From contig NZ_CP107812.1 of NCBI RefSeq assembly GCF_036346105.1, positions 310,001 through 374,000 on the forward strand: a stretch of 64,000 nt of DNA, written 5' to 3'. Position 1 is the first letter of the stretch. Each line of letters begins with the position of its first letter. The position numbers and the translations under genes were made by a program. Of this stretch, positions 57,148-64,000 are shown in pieces. The notes under the pieces were generated by a model that saw nothing but the letters and a program-made list of their open reading frames with translations, had not been told where the DNA came from and made no database searches. Source of the stretch: Streptomyces sp. NBC_00539 (GTDB taxonomy: Bacteria; Actinomycetota; Actinomycetes; Streptomycetales; Streptomycetaceae).

Positions 57148-57186
57148 GTCGTAGCCCCGCCCCCTGACCAGGGCGGGGGCTACGTC
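57148..57186 (+). terminator. GC-rich hairpin terminator
   Basis: GTAGCCCCGCCC pairs with GGGCGGGGGCTAC with one bulge around CCTGACCA, extended by ACGT at both ends. It lies 15 bases after the 35-residue peptide gene. Confidence 0.7.
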
Positions 57187-57585
57187 ATTCCTGTCTCACC
57201 CGTACGCCGGAACCTTGGTGCAGCCCGATCACCGACTCCCGGAATCCTGACTGCGCTGGTCAGGTCGTAGGGCCGCTCGCGGGCACCGCAACCTCCGAGG
57301 GCGGCATCGCGGCTGGCCGGCACCAGCCGCAAGGAGGCGCTGGAGATCGCTGCCGAGTACGACAAGAAGGAGGCCGAGGCGTACCGGGAGCTGTACCGGG
57401 CCGGCCGTCCGCCGAGGACGCCGGGCGCGAGGAGTTGGCCGCCATCCGCAGTCCGGGGACGGTCGCCCTGTTCGAAGAGCAGGACTCCCGCAGGCAGGGC
57501 CCGTCCGACGTCGAGGAGCTGCAGACCCGCGCAAAATCGGGTAATCACACATAGGTGCGAGGCTCTGTTTTTTCGATGTCAGGCG
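57187..57585. other. decayed coding scraps
   Basis: The + strand shows RKEALEIAAEYDKKEAEAYR in one frame and LAAIRSPGTVALFEEQDSRR in another, pieces of a charged helical protein without a start. Nothing complete. Confidence 0.35.
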
Positions 57586-58029
57586 TCACCACTGTGACCT
57601 GGACGTTCCATTTTGTCTCAACAGCACCGCTGTCCGGGGGCCTGCATCGGCAGCCGTCCGTTCCACCCACTCCCGCACAGTCACTGCTTGCTCGATGCGG
57701 CTGACGATGTCTTTCTTGGACGCCTTGTCCAAGGTCTCCGGGATCTTGTCGAAGGTGCCGGGAAGGATGTCGAGCAGACCCCAGATCTGTTCGCCGGTGC
57801 TGACAGTCAGGAGCTGCTGGCACCTCCACTGCAGCGGCATCTCTGGACGGTGCGTGAGCCGCTGGACGAGGGTAGGGAACACGTAATGCGTCGTCTCTGC
57901 GGCGAGGTGCTCTTGGAGCCAGTCGACCGGGAGACGCTGGCTGAAGCTGTGCATGGCGGCCTCTTGGGCCAGGTCCAGGAGCTGAGCGGTGTTGACGGCT
58001 CGGACAGTGCGGGGAAGGGTCGGGGTCAT
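57586..58029 (-). CDS. hypothetical protein
   Basis: 147 residues from the ATG at 58029. Helical: TAQLLDLAQEAAMHSFSQRL, TTHYVFPTLVQRLTHRPEMP, GTFDKIPETLDKASKKDIVS, TVREWVERTAADAGPRTAVL. No TM or signal; no family recognised. The ribosome binding site is weak. Confidence 0.5.
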   Translation of the reverse strand: MTPTLPRTVRAVNTAQLLDLAQEAAMHSFSQRLPVDWLQEHLAAETTHYVFPTLVQRLTHRPEMPLQWRCQQLLTVSTGEQIWGLLDILPGTFDKIPETLDKASKKDIVSRIEQAVTVREWVERTAADAGPRTAVLLRQNGTSRSQW

Positions 58030-58696
58030 GTCGAGATGATGCCAAGAAGCCTCCGCGGGCCGGGAGGCCAGCTGGGTCGGGATGCGATCTGCCGACGGGC
58101 GGAACCCCAGACTTCCTCCTCGGAGGTGAGTTGCTCGGGGTCGTGGCCTTCCCATTCCGAGGCGGGCAGCTCGGCTGTCCGGAGCCTTCCCCTGGCGGAA
58201 GGACCCGACGCCGCAGGGTGGACCGAAGACTAGCGCGCAGAGCCGAGCTGGACGGTGACCCTGGCCCTCACCGATCCCGAGCACAACCGGCTCGGTCGAC
58301 TGGCCACATTGTGGATCGGTGACTACGCCGTCCGACGAACACCCCGCCTCTGTGGATCCGCGGTGCCGTCGCAGACCAAGCGGCGCTTGGTACCTAGCGC
58401 GCCGGTGCCGGGGGGCGTGCGGACGGCACGTGACACGGTCGGCTACCTGAACTTTCTGCTGCAGAAAGCCGCAGAACCGATCGAGCACTTGGACCTGCTC
58501 GTCACGACCGGAGCTTTGCCATGGATTCAGTTCTGACTCGGGCGCTCCTCACGAGCACTCATGCGGATCCGAAGGACTGACCACTTCGGGTGGGATTCCT
58601 GGTTCTGATGGCGCCGGATGAGGCGCCATCTCTACGCTCGAACAACACGGGGCCGGCCGCGTGGTCGGCGAAGGACGAACTGGTGCAGGAGAGTAC
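58030..58696. other. 667-base stretch without a supportable gene
   Basis: A + strand frame ending at 58536 (TVGYLNFLLQKAAEPIEHLD) has coding-like patches but no start. Nothing else recognised. Confidence 0.4.
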
Positions 58697-59014
58697 GTGC
58701 TCACCGAAGGTAAGCTGGTACGGGACCGGATTCCTCAGATCATCCGCGCCGACGGGGCCGAACCGGAGGTCTACGTGGCCGACCCGGCCGAGTACCGCCA
58801 GCGCCTTCGCGCCAAGCTGGCCGAGGAAGTCGCGGAGTATATGGAGGCGGACGAGACGGATGCCCCCGAGGAGCTCGCGGACGTCCTCGAGGTCGCCTTC
58901 GCGCTCGCCGCGGACCTCGGTGTCGATTCCGATCAGCTGGAGAAACTCCGCGCTTCCAAGGCCGAGCAGCGGGGAGGCTTTTCGGAGCGCATTGTCTGGA
59001 CTGGCAACCGCTGA
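58697..59014 (+). CDS. MazG-like nucleotide pyrophosphohydrolase
   Basis: 105 residues from the GTG at 58697 (GGAG about 5 bases upstream). EGKLVRDRIPQIIRADGAEP then KLAEEVAEYMEADETDAPEE and LADVLEVAFALAADLG show the EExxE-12-E-x2-D helix pair of all-alpha NTP pyrophosphohydrolases (phosphoribosyl-ATP pyrophosphatase-like). These hydrolyse non-canonical or alarm nucleotides. It stands alone. Confidence 0.8.
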   Translation: MLTEGKLVRDRIPQIIRADGAEPEVYVADPAEYRQRLRAKLAEEVAEYMEADETDAPEELADVLEVAFALAADLGVDSDQLEKLRASKAEQRGGFSERIVWTGNR

Positions 59015-59040
59015 CCCGCGGTGCCGGTCCCGCAACGCCT

Positions 59041-59313
59041 CTAAAGCCCGGGCTTGGCCAGCACGATGTGGCTCACTCCGGGCAGTGGCAGCCCAGGCGT
59101 CCCCGCCGCGGGGGCGAGGCCGGCGCGGCGGGCGAGCGCGGTGGTCTCCGCCGCGCTGATGCCGCGCTGGAACGTCCCCTTCCCCTCGCTCGACCAGTAG
59201 CCGTCATGGTGGGCCGTCCAGTTACTGCCCGCAGCGGTCTTCGTGATCTCCTCGGGGGAACGGGTGACGATCACGACGTGACCGCCAGGGCGGGACGAAG
59301 TGGGCCGCTTCAT
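59041..59313 (-). pseudogene. C-terminal part of a SAM methyltransferase
   Basis: RPGGHVVIVTRSPEEITKTA is the strand and loop after motif III of class I methyltransferases; NWTAHHDGYWSSEGKGTFQR and ALARRAGLAPA complete the C-terminal sheet. The SAM-binding N-terminus is missing. Its upstream end runs into the TPR regulator's C-terminus, so a deletion has joined the two. Confidence 0.6.
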
Positions 59314-60500
59314 GCAGCAGTTGGGCGCGGGAGTGCACCAGGCCGGTCCGGTAAGCGGGTGGCAGCCGGTTGTAGACGGCCGCTGCCATCGCGGCGGCTG
59401 CGCCCGGGTCTCCGTCGACGCGCAGGCAGGCGGCGGTGTCCATGGCGATCAGGGCGCGGGTCATCACCGATGGCGAGGTGGTCAGGGCCAGGGCGTCGTC
59501 TTGCGCCCGGTAGGCGGCGCGGGTGTCGCCGAGCAGCGTGTACGCCTGGGAGAGGTGCACCGCGTGCTTCTGGGCCGGGTATCCGAACCAGGTGTCCGCT
59601 GACTCGGGGCCGTCCAGCTGTTCGGCCAGGGTGCGGACGTCGTCCACTGCCCGGCGGGCGCCAGCCAGGTCGCCGACGGCGGCGAGGGCGCGGGCGTTGA
59701 CGGCGGCCGCGAGCGCGGCCGCGCCGGAGGGGCGGCCGCCGGCTTCCCGGCGGGCCTGCGCGGCGATGCGGGCGGCCTGTCCCGGGGCGCCGTAGTTCAG
59801 GCCGACCATGGCGTGACGGCCCAGGACCCAGGCCGTCATCCGCCGGTCCCCGGACTCGCGGGCCGCTTTCTCTGCGGTGGCGAACCAGCGGTGCGCGTCG
59901 GCCTGATCGCCGCGGTCATGCTGGACGATGGCCACCAGGCCGGAGATCCCGGCGGCTGTACGCGCCAGGTCGGTACGGTCCCGCGCGGGGTGAGGCCGGC
60001 GCAGGACGGCGGCGAGGAGCGCCAGGTCCTCCCGCATCTCCCCGAGGACGGCATCGGGAGCCCGCCCGTTGTAGCCGCCCCGGTGCCGCTCGAACGCGCC
60101 TTCCAGGTAGGCGAGGTCCCCGGCGCCGCCGGCGTCCAGGCCGGTTTCGATGCCCTCCCGGGCCTGCGCGATGCCGGGCAGCACGGCGAACCCCGCCGTG
60201 GCCGCCGCCAGGGTGAACAGCTTGCGTCGCTTCACGTCGTCGTCCTCCATCCTCTGCTGCCTGCGGTGTCGCCGGGTGTTCTCCAGGGCCTGGTCCAGCT
60301 GCTCGTCGGTCAGGCCGTAGACGGTGCGGATCGCACCAGACCGGGGTCGGTAAGCGGCGCTCGGGCTCCCAGCGCTTCAGGTTCTCGACCGTGCACACGA
60401 GGCCGGCGGCGGTCATGCACTTGGCCTGCTGCTCGCGAGTCCGGTCCGCCCGTTCCCTGATGGTGCGCAGCAGCTCGCCGATTCCGTCCGGGCTCACCAT
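59222..60500 (-). pseudogene. XRE-TPR transcriptional regulator, frameshifted
   Basis: From the ATG at 60500: GIGELLRTIRERADRTREQQ and AAGLVCTVENLKRWEPERRL, a Cro/C1-type helix-turn-helix. The frame breaks near 60340 and resumes as IRTVYGLTDEQLDQALENTR and DDVKRRKLFTLAAATAGFAV, followed by TPR-like helices (WFATAEKAARESGDRRMTAW, AQKHAVHLSQAYTLLGDTRA). This is the usual Streptomyces XRE regulator with a TPR sensor. It diverges from the 30-residue peptide locus and is its likely regulator. It ends by running into the methyltransferase fragment. Confidence 0.75.
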
Positions 60501-60751
60501 GCCGGGCCTCCCCGAGTGTGGGTCTCGAAAGACCATCCTGGCCCCCCAACGCGGCACCCCACAGCGGGAATCGGCCCCCTGGAGCGGCCCTCCCCTGTGG
60601 TCTTCCCCGGACCTTCAATGGTCGAACGGAACCGGCCGGGACAACGCCTCCAGGGGCTCCCCATCCCAGCCGGCCCCGCACTGGCGCCCGCCTCGCCTGG
60701 GGGCGGCGGGCGCCGTCCACGCTCCATCCGACACGAGAGAAGGAGTACGTC

Positions 60752-60844
60752 ATGAACCTGATCCTCTCCAGTCGCTCCATCAAGGGGGCCGCGACCCGGA
60801 CCCCCGACGGCGGGGGCACCGGCAAGGGCGACGGCAACGACTGA
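60752..60844 (+). CDS. 30-residue peptide, candidate modified-peptide precursor
   Basis: ATG at 60752 behind GAGAGAAGGAGTACGTC, one of the strongest ribosome binding sites in the window. The product begins MNLILSSRSIKGAATRTPDG and ends GGTGKGDGND: a short hydrophobic start, then a Ser/Thr/Gly/Asp-rich, Cys-free end. It stops 9 bases before the JmjC/cupin gene, divergent from an XRE-TPR regulator. The size, strong site and adjacency to a peptide-type oxygenase and an APH-fold kinase suggest a RiPP precursor whose Asp/Asn/Thr residues could be hydroxylated or phosphorylated (inference). No family recognised. Confidence 0.6.
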   Translation: MNLILSSRSIKGAATRTPDGGGTGKGDGND

Positions 60845-60853
60845 TCGCCGACC

Positions 60854-62025
60854 ATGACCACCGCGATTGACGCGGCGGTCCGGAGCCTCGGCGGGGAATT
60901 CCTCGCCGAGGCTTTCGGCCGCTCCTACCAGCACTGGTCACAGGCCGCCGACCTCAGCGGCATGTTCACGTGGGACGACCTGAACGACCTGGTCGCCCGA
61001 CACCGCCTCGACGCCCCGCGCCTGCGCCTGTTCAACGACGGGGAGCAGGTCCCGCCGTACGAGTACCTGCACACCTCGATCACAAGCGCTCCGAAGTCCG
61101 CCACCGCGTCGAGCCCTCCGGCCTCCACCAACAGATCAGCGCCGGCGCCTCCCTGGTCCTGGACGCCGTCGACAAGCTCCACCCCGGCGTCCAGGCCCTG
61201 GCCGAGGCGCTGGAGCGGCACTTTCGTACCGACGTCCAGGCCAACCTGTACGCCTCCTGGCACCCCACCGAAGCCTTCGGTATCCACTGGGACGACCACG
61301 ACACGGTGATCTTCCAGCTCGAAGGCGCGAAGCGCTGGAACCTGTACGGAGCCACCCGCACAGACCCGCTCCGCCTGGACGTCGAAGCCCCCGAGAAGCC
61401 CACCGGGCCGCCGCTCGCCAAAGTGATTCTGCAGGCCGGGGACATGCTCTATGTACCGCGGGGCTGGTGGCACGCGGTGGCTGCCACGCAGGGCCGCTCC
61501 CTGCACCTGACATGCGGGCTGACCCCAGTGACCGGCCACCACCTCCTGCTGTGGCTGGCCGGGCAGCTCCTCCACTCCCCCACCCTGCGGGCGGGCGTGC
61601 CCATCGTGGCCGGCCCCGCCGAGCGCACCGCGTACGCCGAGCAGCTACGCAAGGAGGTGTCCGAAGCCCTCCACCCGCACATCGTCTCGGAGTTCGCCGC
61701 CTCCCTGGACGCCCGCGACCCCGGCCGCCCGGCCCCCTCCCTCCCGTACATCGACGACGTCCCAGCCGACCCCGGGCTGGTCCTGGCCCTCACCACCGCC
61801 CGGGCCGCGCTGGAGGCAGCCGACGAGGCCGTCGTACTGCGCGCCGCCGGACACGAATGGGAGCTCCACCCATCCGTGCGCCCCGCGCTGGAGGCCCTGG
61901 TCTCCGGCGCCCGCCTGACCCTCGGAGAACTGGCCGACCGCTCCGGCCTCACCGTGGAACAGGTCGCGGCCCTCGCCACCGAGCTGGTATCCAAGGACGC
62001 GGCCGCCGTCTCCCAGCCGAGGTAG
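60854..62025 (+). pseudogene. JmjC/cupin 2-oxoglutarate oxygenase, frameshifted
   Basis: N-terminal part from the ATG at 60854: LGGEFLAEAFGRSYQHWSQA, DLNDLVARHRLDAPRLRLFN. The frame breaks near 61084, where ATCAC-AAGCGC lacks one C, and resumes as RSEVRHRVEPSGLHQQISAG. The core is a cupin_4/JmjC oxygenase: iron ligands H and D in FGIHWDDHDTVIFQLEGAKR and the distal His in MLYVPRGWWHAVAATQG. The C-terminus is a winged-helix-like part (LTLGELADRSGLTVEQVAAL), as in ribosomal oxygenases YcfD/MINA/NO66. Such enzymes hydroxylate His, Arg or Asp in proteins. With a 30-residue peptide gene just upstream, the peptide is the obvious substrate candidate. Confidence 0.8.
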
Positions 62026-62034
62026 GGATCCGCC

Positions 62035-62844
62035 ATGTTCGACGCCCCCGCACCCGCCACCGTCGACCGGATGCTGGCCGCCCAGCAGCACGCCGCAAAC
62101 CAGTTCGGCCTGCGCGCCACCGGCCGGCGGGTGTGGGGGTACCGGGGCCGAACCTTGTCGGGGGCTGCCGGCCCGCACTGGCTCCGCGTCGTCTGCGCCG
62201 AGGCCGGCACCGAGGGCGACAAGCTGTGGAACGGCCCCTCCACCTCCCGCGCCCTCCCCGCGTCGGTGCCGCGCCCCGACCTGTTCCGCATTCGGGACTG
62301 GACCACTGAGGGCTACGCCTACCGGGCCGAGCTGTACGGCCTCGCCCCCGACCCGATCGTTTCCCCGCGTCCCGTCCTCGACGAAGACCCCGGCCTGCCC
62401 GGGACGTGGTGGAAGGAGATGGTCGCCGCCTTGGACACCCTCGCCGACGTACCGCCGCCGACAGACCGCGAAGCCGTACACGAGGAGTACCTCCGCCGCG
62501 TCATCCCCCAATTCACCGGCCACCAGCTCAACGACGCCATCACCTGGAGCACCGCCCACGGCGACCTCCACTACGGCAACATCACCCGCGGCCCACACAT
62601 CCTGGACTGGGAAGGATGGGGCCGCGCCCCCTACGGCTCCGACGCCGCCACCCTGTACCTGTACGCACTGCTGGTCCCCGCCGCGGCCGCCCGCATCCGA
62701 ACCGACCTCGCCCCCGTCCTGGACCGGCCCGAGGCCCGCACCGGCCTACTGACCGTGTGCGCCCAGGTCCTCCAGGCCCAGGACCGCACCGACTTCTACG
62801 CCGAGCTCGCCGGCCCCGTACGCGAGCAGTTGCCCCACCTGTAG
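62035..62844 (+). CDS. APH-fold kinase
   Basis: 269 residues, ATG at 62035, 9 bases after the oxygenase. Catalytic loop STAHGDLHYGNI and metal Asp in HILDWEGWGRAPYGSDAATL are intact; the N-lobe (GLRATGRRVWGYRGRTL) is shorter than in resistance kinases. It is third gene of the peptide locus. Together with the oxygenase it implies at least two modifications of one substrate. An antibiotic-resistance role is possible but less likely from context. Confidence 0.75.
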   Translation: MFDAPAPATVDRMLAAQQHAANQFGLRATGRRVWGYRGRTLSGAAGPHWLRVVCAEAGTEGDKLWNGPSTSRALPASVPRPDLFRIRDWTTEGYAYRAELYGLAPDPIVSPRPVLDEDPGLPGTWWKEMVAALDTLADVPPPTDREAVHEEYLRRVIPQFTGHQLNDAITWSTAHGDLHYGNITRGPHILDWEGWGRAPYGSDAATLYLYALLVPAAAARIRTDLAPVLDRPEARTGLLTVCAQVLQAQDRTDFYAELAGPVREQLPHL

Positions 62845-63097
62845 CGGGGCTGCTGCACACCGGCCGCCGTTTCCATTAACCCGCGCTGGTGGAGCGGATC
62901 GCCGACCGACTCACCACCGACTACGGCCTGCTCCAGTCTGACCGGACTGGACGCCCACGGAACGAGCCGCGTATGCCCCGGATGCTCAGCTCCCCGTTGT
63001 CCGCCCTGCGTAGCACCTCGCCCCCGTTCTTCAGCGCCACCAGCCGGTCCGGGTGCCTCGTGAGTTGCCTCCGGTACCAGGAGCCCGGCAAGACGAT
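62845..63097. other. intergenic stretch
   Basis: The minus-strand frame RTIVLPGSWYRRQLTRHPDR (around 63010-63130) reads as a coding scrap without a start. No intact gene. Confidence 0.35.
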
Positions 63098-63129
63098 GGT
63101 CCGCACGCCGACCGATCGGCGTGCGGACC
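63098..63129. terminator. strong hairpin
   Basis: Perfect 14-bp stem GGTCCGCACGCCGA with its complement, 4-base loop CCGA, followed on the + strand by AAAAGAAAAG. It separates the peptide locus from the minus-strand toxin-antitoxin pair. Confidence 0.7.
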
Positions 63130-63241
63130 AAAAGAAAAGAGGGGCAGTGGCCAGCGATGGCGAGTGCCCCTTCAAGTGCGCCGACCGCAGCACGGGGTGC
63201 AGACCCCCGCCGGGTGACACGGCTGGTCTTGGACGGTCCTG

Positions 63242-63640
63242 TCAATGATCAGGATGGACGGCCTGGACGCCGGTGCCGTCGTACAGCTCGGGCTCCAGAG
63301 TGAGCAGGTACCGGCCGGCGGGGAAGTCTGCCGAGGGGCGGGCCGCGTGGATGGCGTGGACGGAGGCCCAGCGGTGCCCGGCGTGCAGGAGCTCGGTGGC
63401 GGACAGGGCGGCGGCGGTGTCGAAGGGCTCGATCTCGATGAACCGCAGCCCGTTGATGTAGGCGAGCAGGCCGGGCCGCCCGGTATCACCCGCGGTCAGG
63501 GAGAGCACTGGGGCGTAGAGGGTGCCCAGGCCGCCGGAGGCTTGTACGTAGAACGCGGCGACGGCCTCGTTGTACGGGTCCTTGGGGTCGTGAAGGGCGG
63601 TAGCGGTCGTGTGGTCCAGGACGACCGCGATCGGCCCCAC
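63242..63640 (-). CDS. PIN-like toxin (VapC type)
   Basis: 132 residues. GPIAVVLDHTTATALHDPKD, GLGTLYAPVLSLTAGDTGRP and GHRWASVHAIHAARPSADFP have the PIN-domain layout, with acidic residues at strand ends. The start GTG overlaps the antitoxin stop (TAGTG). PIN toxins cut RNA; two of the four usual acidic residues are not obvious, so activity is uncertain. Confidence 0.6.
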   Translation of the reverse strand: MGPIAVVLDHTTATALHDPKDPYNEAVAAFYVQASGGLGTLYAPVLSLTAGDTGRPGLLAYINGLRFIEIEPFDTAAALSATELLHAGHRWASVHAIHAARPSADFPAGRYLLTLEPELYDGTGVQAVHPDH

Positions 63641-63906
63641 TACGCGGCCGCCGAGTCCTGGCTGGCGCCGAGGCGCTCCAGGAGGCCACGGGCCTTCGCC
63701 TCGGCCTCCTCGCTCGGCACGGTGCCCAGCATGGAGGCGAGCTCGGCACGGGCCTGCTCCGCGCGCTCCGCGTACTCGGCCTGGGTTGGACGGCCCTCAG
63801 CGAGCTCCTCGACGAGTTGCCGGATCGTGGTGCCTTGCTCGGTCGCCAGCGCGGCCAGGCGGTCACGGGTGGCCGCACTTACCTTGATGCTCGTTTCATC
63901 TGCCAT
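63640..63906 (-). CDS. ribbon-helix-helix antitoxin (VapB-like)
   Basis: 88 residues. TSIKVSAATRDRLAALATEQ followed by GTTIRQLVEELAEG is a ribbon-helix-helix DNA-binding domain; the C-terminal helix (YAERAEQARAELASMLGTVP) would bind the toxin. Upstream of and overlapping the PIN-like gene, as normal. 63907-64000 holds its promoter and nothing else. Confidence 0.75.
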   Translation of the reverse strand: MADETSIKVSAATRDRLAALATEQGTTIRQLVEELAEGRPTQAEYAERAEQARAELASMLGTVPSEEAEAKARGLLERLGASQDSAAA

Positions 63907-64000
63907 ACACAGACTCTACTGCGGGTAGAGACCTGTGTGGAGGTTCCGGCGACACCGTGCCCGGTTTGTTCGGCTGGGCAAGCGGGGCGTGGTCGTTTCC

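Overview
The window reads as accessory DNA from a Streptomyces or close relative. G+C is very high, codons end in G/C, starts are often GTG/TTG behind GGAGG-type sites, and the gene families are typical of that group (Excalibur and PASTA surface proteins, DUF5958/DUF4265/DUF6461, Imm7, SMI1/KNR4, lactococcin-972-like peptide, CHAT and STAND NTPases, IS110). No housekeeping operon is visible. Several genes are broken, and recombinase and transposase scraps are scattered throughout, as expected of a chromosome arm, an integrated element or a large plasmid.

Layout. 0-1.5 kb: an ECF-like sigma factor with a TTA codon and a partner gene. 1.6-6.7 kb: a zeta toxin with a convergent small gene, then a translationally coupled STAND NTPase and a membrane-anchored Ig-like/Excalibur protein. 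6.9-12.7 kb: a nonsense-interrupted gene, a CoiA-like gene with a frameshift, small membrane proteins, a paired DnaA-box-like repeat and hypothetical genes. 12.7-18.5 kb: gene scraps, a secreted ricin-type lectin, a P-loop kinase, a lactococcin-972-like bacteriocin, and a decayed chimeric copy of the STAND/Excalibur pair. 18.5-25.6 kb: a gene-poor stretch with iteron-like repeats, a frameshifted Ser/Thr kinase-substrate-binding fusion, a hypothetical gene and a broken IS110 element. 25.6-29.4 kb: a coupled short peptide, APH-fold kinase, ABC exporter and methyltransferase, which looks like a peptide-modification locus; the methyltransferase is out of frame at a CCAG repeat. 29.6-38.6 kb: a HEAT-repeat protein, two immunity-type proteins, recombinase/HNH/transposase scraps, an extra NAD-dependent DNA ligase and DUF genes. 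38.8-45.5 kb: a secreted Cys-repeat protein, a patatin-like membrane protein, a truncated transposase and a lipoprotein. 46-53 kb: a caspase-fold-like protein with a TPR tail, a CHAT/P-loop/TPR protein split by a frameshift, and a coupled membrane protein. 54-64 kb: a MarR/SRPBCC pair, a PASTA-Excalibur protein with a 35-residue hydrophobic peptide, and a second peptide locus (30-residue peptide, JmjC/cupin oxygenase, APH-fold kinase) divergent from a broken XRE-TPR regulator, with a VapBC-like pair at the end.

Two themes stand out. One is a concentration of conflict-type proteins: STAND, CHAT and caspase-like proteins, a zeta toxin, immunity proteins and a bacteriocin. The other is two loci that each join a very short peptide with a strong ribosome binding site to an APH-fold kinase. 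Many genes are broken by one or two bases, so sequencing error must be weighed against real decay. All family calls come from reading motifs in the sequence; no search was run.
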